Source: Halomicronema sp. CCY15110
Lineage (GTDB): Bacteria; Cyanobacteriota; Cyanobacteriia; Phormidesmidales; Phormidesmidaceae
DNA length: 40,178 nucleotides
Assembly (NCBI RefSeq): GCF_016888165.1
Contig: NZ_JACSWC010000217.1
Span: 1-40,178, forward strand
Reading direction: 5' to 3'
Of this stretch, positions 26,104-40,149 are shown in pieces. Each line of letters opens with the position of its first letter. Positions within the stretch are counted from its first letter, which is position 1. The notes beneath the pieces were generated by a model, which was not told where the DNA came from, did not search any database, and worked only from the letters and a program-made list of their open reading frames with translations. The position numbers and the translations under genes were made by a program.

Positions 26104-26496
26104 CTATTTTCCTACTTCAATGCCAACGTAAACTGCTGCAGCCCAAAAGCTGAATTCTTGGGCGATCGCTAGGCCTAAACCAGTCAAGCCAAGATAGACA
26201 TCCGTATCCAGATTTTTAAGCGTTTCTAATCCATCCTTGCCAGCTAGGTTTTCCTGTTCGGAGATGGCTTCTAAACATTCAAAATATTTTTTGACTACCT
26301 GCTTCTTCCCTTCTTGACTTAGGGCTGTTTCCTCAGCCTTGAGCCGCATCAATCCCCAGGTCGAAAGATAGGTATATAGCTCAACGGCTTGGTTTTTCTG
26401 TTCCTTTAGTCGAGCATCATCCTGCCCTGGCAAGGTTCTGAGTCCTTGTAATGCCTCATAGACAGGTTTACCTATCGTGCGCGGATCAAATCCCAT
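26104..26496 (-). CDS. cmr5: type III-B small subunit Cmr5 (Cas11)
   Basis: A 130-residue all-helical protein between cmr4 and the large RAMP gene, with AGGAG eight bases upstream of its ATG. The pattern of two helical blocks ending LTGLGLAIAQEFSFWAA fits Cmr5, which lines the inner filament of the complex and contacts target RNA. Sequence conservation in this family is low, so order and size carry much of the call. Confidence 0.8.
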   Translation of the reverse strand: MGFDPRTIGKPVYEALQGLRTLPGQDDARLKEQKNQAVELYTYLSTWGLMRLKAEETALSQEGKKQVVKKYFECLEAISEQENLAGKDGLETLKNLDTDVYLGLTGLGLAIAQEFSFWAAAVYVGIEVGK

Positions 26497-26545
26497 GACT
26501 GCTCTCCTAATTCATAATTCCAGCGTTCTGACTCTCTACAGAAGA

Positions 26546-27411
26546 CTAATTCGGGGCTAGCCAGGTTTGTACAAAACCGCGCCCAAGGCTTTCTTGCCCA
26601 CCAATTTGTAAAATCTCATGGTCAGAAAGCAGAGTCTTAAAGCTCTCCTTGGCATCATCCGCCTTACCGTTAGCCTGGGAAGTAATGCCCCAAGGGAAAT
26701 ACATCAGGGTATCGGGGGGAATAGCCTCTTCATAGCGGAAACCACCATCCACTGTTTTGTGCTCATCGAGTTTGACTTTGACTTGTCGCCAAAGCGCCAT
26801 TTGAATCAACGTGGCACAGTGTTTATCTGGCAACACCAGCACCCGTTCAATGCCCTTGGCTTCTTCAACCTGAGGGACGAAAATTTCCCAAGTATTCCAG
26901 TCTTTTAAGTCACTGGGTTTGAGAATGGCATCCTTGAGATAAACGGACTTTTGGCTATCCAGATTGGTACAGTAGTCGGTTGGGATTTCAGCTTCAATTT
27001 TGTTGAACTTTGCCCAGCGCCGCAGAAGTAGTGGGCTGCTGACCCAAATCACGCCGTGACTTAACGACGGCACTGGAACCCAGAGAATGGAAGCATCACC
27101 AATCCAGAGGTTACCTTGAACAAGCTGATTCAACTCTTTTGTTGTCGTTGTCTTATAGGCTGCGACCAGTGACGCATTCTTCTGATCATCAATCTCTGAA
27201 CCAAACAAAAAAATCTGTTCCAGCTTAGCGTCAATATCTGTTTTCTCAGAAGGTTCCATCGTGGCGCGTAGTCGCCCACGAATGGAGCTAGAGGGAATGT
27301 AGGGCAAATTAGTGTGGGATTCGCGGGCAATGCCCAATAGATTTCCTTCCTGGGTCGCACCGCCTGTGTGCAAGGGAGACAAGAGATAGAGATAAACCAA
27401 GTCTTCAATCA

Positions 27412-27412
<1 letters not shown>
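26546..27412 (-). CDS. cmr4: type III-B backbone subunit Cmr4 (Cas7), slicer aspartate apparently missing
   Basis: A 288-residue Cas7-type RAMP with SPLHTGG (12-18) and the loop PYIPSSSIRGRLR (37-49). Cmr4 copies form the filament and cut target RNA every six bases using an aspartate in a G-x-x-D-x-P-x-x-R-E stretch (D26 in Pyrococcus furiosus, from memory). Here the stretch reads GNLLGIARE (23-31), placing Leu25 at that site, with no acidic residue after E22 until E31. The subunit may bind but not slice. It overlaps the cmr3 stop as TAATG and is followed 49 bp later by cmr5. Confidence 0.88.
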
Positions 27413-31751
<4,339 letters not shown>

Positions 31752-32065
31752 GGTCGTGTGGTGCCCCCATCGCCTATGCGCGACCCGCGTCAAGTCGCAA
31801 CTTTGCCCAGTATGAATAATGCGCTTCGAAAATTGGAAATCTTAATGCGAATGACGAAAATCTAGCTACCCTTGAGTTCCCAAATCGAGATGCTATTGCG
31901 TCACCAGAGACATCTCTTTAGCTGGCTTTGTAAGTGTTTATAACTAGATACAGACCTTCACGTTCTACTGGTATCAAGGTCCAAGTTTTGACAATCGCAT
32001 GAAGAACCTTGTGCCTCAATGCTCCGCCCATAGAATTGAGATGTCGCTGGTTGAGACTTCACCGC
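31752..32065. promoter_or_regulatory. divergent promoter region between cmr operon and kinase-WYL gene
   Basis: About 314 bp separate the preferred starts of cmr2 (minus) and the kinase-WYL gene (plus). The promoters of both units should lie here. A TTGACA at 31988-31993 (plus strand) could be a -35 element, but no good -10 follows at normal spacing. On the minus strand AT-rich tracts near 31805-31860 and 31930-31950 are candidates. No strong inverted repeat was seen. WYL regulators often control divergent defence genes, so this is the natural operator location. Confidence 0.4.
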
Positions 32066-34114
32066 ATGGCCGACAACGTTCTCTGTCATATGCTCATAGG
32101 CCCTGCTGGGAGTGGTAAATCCACCCTGGCACAGCAAATGCAGCAGTGGTTTGCCCACAGTCACATCGTCTCGACTGATCGCATTCGTCGCGAGTTGTAT
32201 GGCGATGAGGCGCACCAGGGCCACTGGCCCGAAATTGAAGCGATCGCCCTGCGCCAGATTCACGATGCCGTAGCAGCAGGCCGCAGCGTCATTTACGATG
32301 CCACCAATGCCCGACGCCCTTGGCGAATGGCACTACTCACCCAACTCCAACCCTTTGCCCCATGCTGGGTCGGATGGCAATTAAAGACTCCGCTAAAAAC
32401 CTGCCATCAATGGAATCAACAGCGCGATCGCCAGGTGCCTACTGCTGTCATTAATGACCAGCACACCGCCTTACAACAGTTTCCACCACTCACGGCTGAG
32501 GGCTTTTGGGCGGTTTACTCCCTACCAGTCCCCCCGGCCATAGAGCAGATCGAGGCTGCCCTAAAGCGTCTGACACGGAGCCGCCAAAACCGACTGAACC
32601 GCACTCACCATCAGCAAATCACCTGGCATCGATATTCCACCCTGTTGGATTTTGACCGCCTCATGCACCTGATTAGTCTGCTAGTGCAATATCCAGGGTT
32701 GGGCGACTGGCATCACGCAGCACCAGAGAGGCTACAAACCTTAATCGGCTCCAGCGATCGCACCCTCACCACCGCCCTTGAGGAAATTGCCGTCGTGATG
32801 GCGCAGCAACGAGGAGCACTATACGCCGACGCACGACTCCTTGCCCAAGATTTAGCTTGGCTAGATACAAATGGTATCCTCAGCGTCACCCCAACTGACA
32901 CGCCCCTCGCTTATCCCCCAACCCCTCACGATCCGGTCAACCCTCATCCTTATTCCGACTGGGATGCCTTTCAGCGGTTATTGCTGACCATTCGGTTTAT
33001 CAGCCATCATCCGTTTCACTGGAATGCTGAACAAAAGAGTAGTCTCGACAGCCTCATAACTGAGATGCAGCGGCGAGAACTACTGATCGGTGAACATCAA
33101 GCCGCCATCCGCAAGGACTTTGAGCGGGTCCTCAAACCCTTTAGGATTTTGCCACCCTTTCGCCTACGACGTGGCTACTTTATCGGCACCGGAATCTTGA
33201 CGGAATCGGAGTTACTCCAAACGGCTAGCCTACTGCAAGCCCAGGCCAAAAATATTCAAGACCCCCTCGCCCTATCGCTGCTAGACACCCTTCAGCAACG
33301 TCTCCAGCGTAGCCAGCATGACTTAGACAGTCTGTATCCCGTGCGAGCGATCGCCAATCGCATGATCATCAACCCCGATTTACTCCCAGCGGAGTCTCTA
33401 GCGCGATATCCCGAAACCATTGCAGACGATATTGAAGCCGGACAATTGCTCGAACTCAAGCGTTATAGAGGCGTTGGACGCTTTGACGATGAGCCAGACG
33501 AGTTCTTCCGAGCGTGGCCCTTACAATTGGTTTTTCGCAACATTGCCTGGTATCTCAGTTATGAACTGGCCGATGGCCCCGAAGCCGGACTACTGCAATT
33601 TGAACGGTTAGATCGCTTATTTCGCGGCCTGCCGCAACCGCAACAGCGATCGCTAAGTGCCCAACGCCATAGTCTCCAACGCCTACACCGCCTCCAGAGT
33701 GCAGGGGGGGGACTGTATCTAGGCCGCTCTGTTCAGCTACAGCAACAGTTTTTGAGTACCGATCCAGAACAGCAAAAAGCCGCTTCAACACAGGTCGAAC
33801 TTTGGTGTACGGATAAAATCTTTGCCTTTATCAGTGAAGGTACTCAACGATTTCCGACAGACCAAATGCAAATGTCCGTCAGGCTGAATGGTCACCGATC
33901 TTCACACGACACCTTATTTTGTCTGCCTAAAAGTCAAGACCATCATTATCCCAATCGTCTGGTGCTGACCTTGCCGGTGTGGTCTTGTGAAGACATCGAT
34001 CTGCGACGGTGGATTATTGGCTTTGGGGCTGAAGTCAAAGTCATCGCCCCTCCAGAACTCCAACAGCAGATCGTTCACATTGCCCAAAAGCTCTCCGTAC
34101 TCTATCAAAACTAG
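32066..34114 (+). CDS. P-loop kinase-like domain fused to C-terminal WYL regulator domain
   Basis: The start is placed at the ATG at 32066 (MADNVLCHMLIGPAG); the longer frame uses a TTG. The 682-residue protein opens with Walker A GPAGSGKST (about 12-20) and VIYDATNARRPWR (about 75-87), typical of the AAA_33/polynucleotide-kinase-like family. The C-terminus contains AWPLQLVFRNIAWYLSYEL (about 483-501), the WYL core. It then ends in RRWIIGFGAEVKVIAPPEL, the WCX-type tail. WYL proteins sense nucleic acids or nucleotides and regulate CRISPR, BREX and CBASS loci. The middle (about 200-400) is unassigned, and I see no clear HTH. It may regulate the Shango genes 205 bp downstream or the divergent cmr operon. 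Confidence 0.75.
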   Translation: MADNVLCHMLIGPAGSGKSTLAQQMQQWFAHSHIVSTDRIRRELYGDEAHQGHWPEIEAIALRQIHDAVAAGRSVIYDATNARRPWRMALLTQLQPFAPCWVGWQLKTPLKTCHQWNQQRDRQVPTAVINDQHTALQQFPPLTAEGFWAVYSLPVPPAIEQIEAALKRLTRSRQNRLNRTHHQQITWHRYSTLLDFDRLMHLISLLVQYPGLGDWHHAAPERLQTLIGSSDRTLTTALEEIAVVMAQQRGALYADARLLAQDLAWLDTNGILSVTPTDTPLAYPPTPHDPVNPHPYSDWDAFQRLLLTIRFISHHPFHWNAEQKSSLDSLITEMQRRELLIGEHQAAIRKDFERVLKPFRILPPFRLRRGYFIGTGILTESELLQTASLLQAQAKNIQDPLALSLLDTLQQRLQRSQHDLDSLYPVRAIANRMIINPDLLPAESLARYPETIADDIEAGQLLELKRYRGVGRFDDEPDEFFRAWPLQLVFRNIAWYLSYELADGPEAGLLQFERLDRLFRGLPQPQQRSLSAQRHSLQRLHRLQSAGGGLYLGRSVQLQQQFLSTDPEQQKAASTQVELWCTDKIFAFISEGTQRFPTDQMQMSVRLNGHRSSHDTLFCLPKSQDHHYPNRLVLTLPVWSCEDIDLRRWIIGFGAEVKVIAPPELQQQIVHIAQKLSVLYQN

Positions 34115-34319
34115 CGATTTGAGCAGATTTGACGACGCCCTAGTCCAAAGCCATGGGGCATCGTTAACCGCAATGGAGGTAGATTCCATTCATGAAACAT
34201 TTCTGGGCTGCACACAGACAATCTCGAAAATCGATAATTGGACCAGGGCTTTGATGCAGTATTTAGCAACTAAGACGGGAAAAATGAGGCGAGCACAAAG
34301 GCTGGCGTAAAGGACAACC

Positions 34320-36674
34320 ATGCTGAATTGGCTGAAGCGATTATTTCAAGGCAACAGCAATCCGTCTTCAAGAAATTCTTCGGTCAGCGTTAAGCTTTCT
34401 AGCAAGGCGTCTCCACAAACCGATTGCATTCGCTCACCTCTCCCATCAACCAGACCTAGAACCCCTCCTCAATCTCCTGCGCCCGTTCCCCCGAAATCTA
34501 AAACTCGGGTTCCATCTCCGCCCCCTACGCCAACCGCTCTCTGGGTCCCGCCAGGCAAAAGTGTCAAAGTTAAAGATTATGTTATTCCCGGCGGGATGGT
34601 TTATGTCGGTACTCGCTTACAAACAGAAGGGCCGCATCCACGAGTCGATCCCTGCTTGATCAACCCACAGCTTAGAATTGCCGCCTCTCAACCTGACTAT
34701 GAGGGCAGTGGAATGGGCTACTGGCCGTCTTACAGCGATATCCGCCCGGACTGCCGGGCCGCTTATCTAGAATGGCTATCCGGCGATCGCTGCGCCCCCG
34801 ATGCTTGCATCGGGTACGTATTTCTCTTCTTTTACGGCCTGGAACGGCGAGTGCTCAGAGACTTCCAGGCGCTAAAGATCGATGTTTCTGAGGAACTGGC
34901 TCAAATCACGGCTGAAGTCGAGCGGCTATTGGAAATTTATAGGAGCAACGGCTCCTTTAGCAGTTACGGCTCTAGATTTTTGGAAATCTGCCAATTACTG
35001 CAAAATTTTGGGAATTGGGCAGACGTGGAGCCGCCGCTAACTCGAACCGGTTGGGAAATGCCCCTCGGCCTGAAGGTGACGCTGGGGCGCATGATTGCCG
35101 AGGGCCAGCCGATTCCTGCCGATTGGATGTGGTCCTGGTACCTTCATTCTGAACAGACTCGGTTGAGAACACCTGCTACTCGCTGTGCTGACGAGTTTCG
35201 CAAACTGCTGCGATCGCGCTACCAACAGCACTATGGCGCAGGGATGGTGATCAAGCCCAACAAACGCAAGTTAAAACTTGAATATCGTCCTGCCAGCTCT
35301 GGGTTCTTAAGCGTAAACCTCACTCATTTGCAGGGAAATCTCGGTGACCTGCCGGATATTTCGGGTCTTTCCGCTCCCCTCAATAAACTACAAACCCTGA
35401 TCGACGAATGCACTGATGCCCTTGATCCCTACAGTCGCTGGCTCGGACGCAATGGCGAAAGTACTGATCCCAAGGCCGCTCTGGCCCTACTACCACCTGA
35501 ATTAGTGGATGATTTAGAAGATCCCCATATCCGAAAACTGGAACAGTGGCTCGCTCAAACCCTGGGAGAAAATGAGCAGGTCGTTGTGCCCAGCCAGCAG
35601 CTTCTAGAAAAATGGTCTGCATCTTCTACGGGGAATCTGACCAAGAAAGAATCCACCACCTTAGCCAAAGCCATTGAAAATTTAGGCTATGGCATCGAAC
35701 CAGATGTCAGATTTGGGGGTAAACCGCTGAAAAGTGATCACTCCATAGTGCTCTTCAAATTGCCTGGCGAAATTACGGCCGCCCCCTCTAAGGAATATAC
35801 TGCTGCAATGCTGTTGCTCCATCTCGCGGCGACCGTAGCGAGTTCTGATGCCGCCATTGATGCTGCCGAACAGCAGGTTTTAGAAGCTCATTTGGAAAGC
35901 GCCCTCCACCTATCAAAGGCTGAACGGACTCGGTTAAGGGCCCATTTGACCTGGTTGCTGCAAGCAAAACTCAGTTTGCAAGGATTAAAGGCGAAGCTCA
36001 ATCAGATGACTACCGATGAAAGAGCGGGGATTGCTGATTTCCTGATCAGCGTGGCTGGGGCCGATGGGTATATTAGTCCACAGGAAATCACGATGTTGAC
36101 CAAGATCTATCCGCTGCTGGGTTTTGAGGCCGATGAGGTTTACAGCCACATCCACACATTCAATACAGCCTCTCCGGTGACACCAGCCACAGCTCCCGTA
36201 ACGGTTAGATCCGCTGCTCAAACTGTCAGTGGCTTTGCTATTCCAGCTCCGCCAGAGGTTGAGGAAGACAGCCCAGAAAAAAGCGAGGCTCAAGATGGCT
36301 TCGGCTTCAATTTGGATTTAGCTGCCATCCAACATAAGCAGGCGGAATCCGCAAAAGTCGCTGATTTATTGGGAAACCTCTTTGAAGAGGATGAACCTGA
36401 AGCTGAAGCACCGGAGCCAGCATACGCAGCGGAATCGGAAGCTGCCATCGCCGGATTAGATGCGTTGCACTCCCAGTTGCTGCTCGCGATCGCCCAGCAA
36501 ACCACCTGGCACCGGGAGGCGCTGGAAGCCAAGGCCGATGAGTTGGGACTCTTGCTGGATGGGGCTTTAGAGGTGATCAATGAAGTGGCCTTTGATGCTT
36601 GCGATGACCCGTTGACTGATGGGGAAGACCTGATCGAGATCGACACTGACGTTTTAGAACAACTACTGTCATGA
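34320..36674 (+). CDS. sngA: TerB-domain protein, Shango SngA
   Basis: A 784-residue protein. After a Pro/Ser-rich linker (about 20-75) comes a TerB_N-type domain with VIPGGMVYVGTRL and YWPSYSDIRP, then AAYLEWLSGDR and GYVFLFFYGLERR. A TerB-like helical domain (about 495-610) has DAAIDAAEQQV and ADGYISPQEI, acidic loops of the TerB metal-binding kind. A TerB_C-like end follows (EALEAKADELGLLLDG). The TerB-ATPase-helicase order matches the Shango anti-phage system as I know it. The stop overlaps the next gene as ATGA. The 205 bp upstream hold no gene. Confidence 0.78.
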   Translation: MLNWLKRLFQGNSNPSSRNSSVSVKLSSKASPQTDCIRSPLPSTRPRTPPQSPAPVPPKSKTRVPSPPPTPTALWVPPGKSVKVKDYVIPGGMVYVGTRLQTEGPHPRVDPCLINPQLRIAASQPDYEGSGMGYWPSYSDIRPDCRAAYLEWLSGDRCAPDACIGYVFLFFYGLERRVLRDFQALKIDVSEELAQITAEVERLLEIYRSNGSFSSYGSRFLEICQLLQNFGNWADVEPPLTRTGWEMPLGLKVTLGRMIAEGQPIPADWMWSWYLHSEQTRLRTPATRCADEFRKLLRSRYQQHYGAGMVIKPNKRKLKLEYRPASSGFLSVNLTHLQGNLGDLPDISGLSAPLNKLQTLIDECTDALDPYSRWLGRNGESTDPKAALALLPPELVDDLEDPHIRKLEQWLAQTLGENEQVVVPSQQLLEKWSASSTGNLTKKESTTLAKAIENLGYGIEPDVRFGGKPLKSDHSIVLFKLPGEITAAPSKEYTAAMLLLHLAATVASSDAAIDAAEQQVLEAHLESALHLSKAERTRLRAHLTWLLQAKLSLQGLKAKLNQMTTDERAGIADFLISVAGADGYISPQEITMLTKIYPLLGFEADEVYSHIHTFNTASPVTPATAPVTVRSAAQTVSGFAIPAPPEVEEDSPEKSEAQDGFGFNLDLAAIQHKQAESAKVADLLGNLFEEDEPEAEAPEPAYAAESEAAIAGLDALHSQLLLAIAQQTTWHREALEAKADELGLLLDGALEVINEVAFDACDDPLTDGEDLIEIDTDVLEQLLS

Positions 36675-38038
36675 CTGCTGGGACCAAAATCAAAGCCAAA
36701 GACCGAGATGCCGTCATCCAATCCTTGCGGGCAGGGGTGGTACCTCGCAGCGGTCAGCACCTGATTCAAGTCGGACGGGTGCAAGAACTTGAAGCCCTGA
36801 TCAAAGATGTTGATCGCATTGGCGATGGCGGCTCTGCCATCCGGTTTGTCATCGGCGAATATGGTTCCGGCAAAACCTTCTTTCTGTCTTTGGTCAGGGC
36901 GATCGCCCTGCAGAAAAAATTAGTCACAGCCCACGCTGATCTCACCCCGGATCGTCGCCTACATGCCTCGAAAGGACAGGCCCGCTCTCTTTATGCCGAG
37001 TTGATGCGCAACCTCTCAACGCGAGCCAAGCCCGATGGGGGTGCCCTCTCCAGCGTGGTCGAAAAGTTCGTCAGCTCAGCTATGACCGAGGCGCGATCGC
37101 GCGACGTCACTCCTGAGGCGATCATCCGAGAGCGATTAGAGCATCTGTCGGAGATGGTAGGCGGTTACGACTTTGCCGAAGTGATTGCCGCCTACTGGCG
37201 CGGCCATGACAATGGCGATGATGTCTTGAAAGCCAATGCTGTTCGGTGGCTACGGGGCGAATTTAGCACCAAAACCGATGCGAAAAAGGCTTTAGGCGTT
37301 CGCATGATTGTCGATGATGCCAACTTCTATGACCAACTCAAGCTCTTTGCTCGATTCGTGAAGTTGGCAGGCTACGGGGGGTTTGTCGTCTGCCTCGATG
37401 AGTTAGTAAACCTCTACAAACTTGCCAATACCCAGGCGCGTAAAAGCAATTATGAGCAAATTCTGCGCATCCTCAACGATAGCCTGCAGGGCACGGCTGA
37501 TAACCTGGGCTTTGTTTTAGGAGGAACGCCTGAATTTCTCATGGATACCCGCAAGGGTCTCTATAGTTATGAGGCTCTGCAGTCTCGGCTAGCAGAAAAT
37601 ACCTTTGCCGGTAACGGCATTGTCGATTTCACTCACCCCGTGATTCGTCTGGCCAGTCTGAGCCAAGAAGATCTCTATGTCCTGTTGAGCAAGATTCGCC
37701 ATGTCTTTGCCACGGGTGATGCAGTGGCTTACTTACTCTCAGATGCCGAGATTCAGGGCTTCATGCAGCACTGTTTCCAAAAGGTCGGTGAAGCTTACTT
37801 CCGCACCCCCAGGAATACGATCACGGCGTTTATCAACCTGCTGGCCGTACTTGAGCAGAATCCGGGCGTATCGGTCGAAGGGTTAATTGGCAAGGTCACT
37901 ATCGAACCCGAGCAAAATCCTGATCTGCTCCCCCTTGAAGCAGAAGATGGCGATGAGCCCGCTGCCGCATCAAGTGCAACTGTACCTGCTGTGGAGGAAG
38001 CCGACGCCGATGACCACCTTGCCTCCTTCAAACTCTAG
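36671..38038 (+). CDS. sngB: DUF2791-type ATPase, Shango SngB (BrxD-like)
   Basis: A 455-residue P-loop ATPase with Walker A IGEYGSGKTFFL (about 61-72) and Walker B VVCLDELVNLYKL (D243, E244). The N-terminus RAGVVPRSGQHLIQVGR and the Walker regions match the BREX BrxC/BrxD-related DUF2791 family. It overlaps sngA by 4 bp and sngC by 29 bp, so the three proteins are likely made in step. The last 50 residues are acidic and probably disordered. It should drive conformational changes or loading of the helicase, but the mechanism is unknown to me. Confidence 0.8.
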   Translation: MTAGTKIKAKDRDAVIQSLRAGVVPRSGQHLIQVGRVQELEALIKDVDRIGDGGSAIRFVIGEYGSGKTFFLSLVRAIALQKKLVTAHADLTPDRRLHASKGQARSLYAELMRNLSTRAKPDGGALSSVVEKFVSSAMTEARSRDVTPEAIIRERLEHLSEMVGGYDFAEVIAAYWRGHDNGDDVLKANAVRWLRGEFSTKTDAKKALGVRMIVDDANFYDQLKLFARFVKLAGYGGFVVCLDELVNLYKLANTQARKSNYEQILRILNDSLQGTADNLGFVLGGTPEFLMDTRKGLYSYEALQSRLAENTFAGNGIVDFTHPVIRLASLSQEDLYVLLSKIRHVFATGDAVAYLLSDAEIQGFMQHCFQKVGEAYFRTPRNTITAFINLLAVLEQNPGVSVEGLIGKVTIEPEQNPDLLPLEAEDGDEPAAASSATVPAVEEADADDHLASFKL

Positions 38039-40109
38039 TGGTCAGGAACAGGCCTCTTCCGGGTTTCAGCAACTGCATCCAGGCGTTCAAAAATGGATTT
38101 GGCAGCAGCAATGGCCTGCCCTGCGCCCCATTCAAGAGCAGGCCATCCCGCCGATCTTGACGGGTGAGCAGGATGTCATCATCTCAGCCGCAACGGCAGG
38201 CGGTAAGACTGAGGCCGCTTTTCTACCCATCTTTTCTCGCTTAATGGAGGAGACTGGGGCCGGAGTCGGTGCCCTCTGCGTGAGTCCCCTAAAAGCGCTG
38301 ATCAACGATCAGTTTCGGCGACTTTCAGAAATCGGTGAACTTTTGGAAATGCCCGTCACCCCTTGGCATGGCGATATTGATGCCGGGCGCAAAAAGCGTC
38401 TGCTCAAGCAACCCAACGGCATTCTCATCATTACACCAGAATCTTTAGAAGCCCTATTTGTGCGTCATGGACCAGATCTGGCAGCCGTTTTTCAGGGGCT
38501 CAATTATCTGGTGATTGACGAACTCCATGCTTTTATCGGCTCTGAGCGGGGCAAGCAGTTACAGTCGCTGATGCATCGCGTCGAGCAGGTGATTCGGCGA
38601 AGAATCCCGCGCATCGGACTGAGTGCCACTATCGGCGATATGGCACTGGCAGCCGAATTTCTGCGTCCCGGCAAAGCCGCCCAGGTCAACCTGATTCTTT
38701 CAGAAGAGGAAGGGCAGGAAATCCAAATTCAAGTGAGGGGGTACCGTAAAGCTGAGCCCAACTTGGAGAAAGACCTGAATTTAGATCCGGAAGAGGAGCC
38801 TGATGAAGCCGGTGACTCTCAGGATGAAATAGACATTGCGGCGCACTTGTTTCGGGTACTGCGCGGCGATACCAATTTGATCTTCATTAATAGCCGCTCT
38901 GACGTGGAGTCTTACACGGATCGCCTGCGACGCCTTTCTGAGCAGCAGCGGGTGCCCAATGAGTTTTTGCCCCACCATGGCAGCTTGTCTAAGGACATTC
39001 GTGAGGAGGCAGAGCAAGCGCTGAAAGGTGATAACCCCACAAACGTCATTTGCACCACAACCTTAGAAATGGGCATTGATGTGGGTGCAGTCAAGTCGAT
39101 CGCTCAGGTAGGGGCTCCATTTTCCGTTTCCAGTACCCGGCAGCGATTGGGGCGATCGGGTCGCAAAGGGGGCGATCCCGCCATTATCCGGTTCTACATT
39201 ACTGAACCAGAGGTAACACCGACGACGTCGAAGTCAGATACCCTGCATCCGGCTCTGGTACGAACCATTGCGATCATTAACTTAATGGTGTTTGAGCGCT
39301 GGTGTGAGCCGCCAATCGTCACCAAATTACATCTATCAACGCTGATTCAGCAGGTATTGTCGCTGATTGCTCAGTATGGGGGCGTCAATGCGCTACAGCT
39401 TTATCAGGTGTTGTGTCAGACCGGGGCTTTTCGGCAGGTGTCCCAGGAGATGTTCGTCAAGCTGCTGCGGCAGCTAGGAGCCAAAGATTTGATTCAGCAG
39501 ACCCATGATGGTGTATTAATCCTGGGTCTAAAAGGTGAACGGCTGGTGAACCATTACAGCTTCTACACAGCCTTTAAGACACCGGAGGAATACCGTATTG
39601 TCACCCGAGGCAAGACGTTAGGCACCCTACCAATTATCTTTCCTCTGTTTGAGGGGATGTTCATGATCTTTGCCGGTCGCCGCTGGAAGGTATTGTCGGT
39701 AGATGCTGAACGCAAAGTAGTCGATGTGGCAAGGGCCGCTGCCAGGAAGGTGCCCAGGTTCAGCGGCGAAGGTGGATTCATTCACAACAAAATTCGTCAG
39801 GAGATGTCTCGGATTTACCGCTCCGACGATATTCCAGTATTTTTAGATAGAACTGCACTTGACCTGCTACAGGAGGGCCGAGAAAACTTCTTTCGTCTGG
39901 CTCTAGAAAGCCGCTATCTGGTAAGAGATGGTCAGCATACACTGCTGTTTTGCTGGATGGGAAGCCAGGTAGTCAATACCATCTGCCTCCTACTTCGCAC
40001 TCAAGGTTTAGCAGTGGAGCCCGCTGGAATTGCCATTATGGTGCGAGATATCAGTCCGGAAAGACTCCTGGAACAGCTAAAAGCTGTGGTAAACATGGGA
40101 CCGTATTAA
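38010..40109 (+). CDS. sngC: DEAD/DEAH helicase, Shango SngC (Lhr/BrxHI-like)
   Basis: The start is placed at the ATG at 38010 (MTTLPPSNSS) with GGAGGA about a dozen bases upstream; the earlier extension overlaps sngB and has unlikely sequence. The 700-residue protein has the superfamily 2 motifs: Walker A ATAGGKT (61-67), VIDELHAF (168-175), GLSATIGD near 205-215, and motif VI QRLGRSGRKG (378-387). The layout resembles Lhr and BREX BrxHI helicases. With SngA and SngB it forms the presumed anti-phage system. It is the last gene before the window edge. Confidence 0.85.
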   Translation: MTTLPPSNSSGQEQASSGFQQLHPGVQKWIWQQQWPALRPIQEQAIPPILTGEQDVIISAATAGGKTEAAFLPIFSRLMEETGAGVGALCVSPLKALINDQFRRLSEIGELLEMPVTPWHGDIDAGRKKRLLKQPNGILIITPESLEALFVRHGPDLAAVFQGLNYLVIDELHAFIGSERGKQLQSLMHRVEQVIRRRIPRIGLSATIGDMALAAEFLRPGKAAQVNLILSEEEGQEIQIQVRGYRKAEPNLEKDLNLDPEEEPDEAGDSQDEIDIAAHLFRVLRGDTNLIFINSRSDVESYTDRLRRLSEQQRVPNEFLPHHGSLSKDIREEAEQALKGDNPTNVICTTTLEMGIDVGAVKSIAQVGAPFSVSSTRQRLGRSGRKGGDPAIIRFYITEPEVTPTTSKSDTLHPALVRTIAIINLMVFERWCEPPIVTKLHLSTLIQQVLSLIAQYGGVNALQLYQVLCQTGAFRQVSQEMFVKLLRQLGAKDLIQQTHDGVLILGLKGERLVNHYSFYTAFKTPEEYRIVTRGKTLGTLPIIFPLFEGMFMIFAGRRWKVLSVDAERKVVDVARAAARKVPRFSGEGGFIHNKIRQEMSRIYRSDDIPVFLDRTALDLLQEGRENFFRLALESRYLVRDGQHTLLFCWMGSQVVNTICLLLRTQGLAVEPAGIAIMVRDISPERLLEQLKAVVNMGPY

Positions 40110-40110
40110 A

Positions 40111-40149
40111 TGTCAAGTACATAGGCGTGTCGCGACAACTACATAGGCG
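40111..40149. repeat. two direct repeats around a palindrome, possible mobile-element end
   Basis: TACATAGGCG occurs at 40118-40127 and 40140-40149, with the palindrome TGTCGCGACA (40128-40137) between. The array begins one base after the helicase stop with TGTCAAG. Tandem transposase-binding sites next to a TG end are typical of some DDE transposons, but no transposase or second end is in view, so the assignment is speculative. Confidence 0.35.

Noticed and set aside
36671-40109. Reading the ATPase and helicase as parts of a BREX system
   Set aside because: No PglZ, PglX methylase or BrxC-size protein is present, and the TerB gene in front fits Shango instead.
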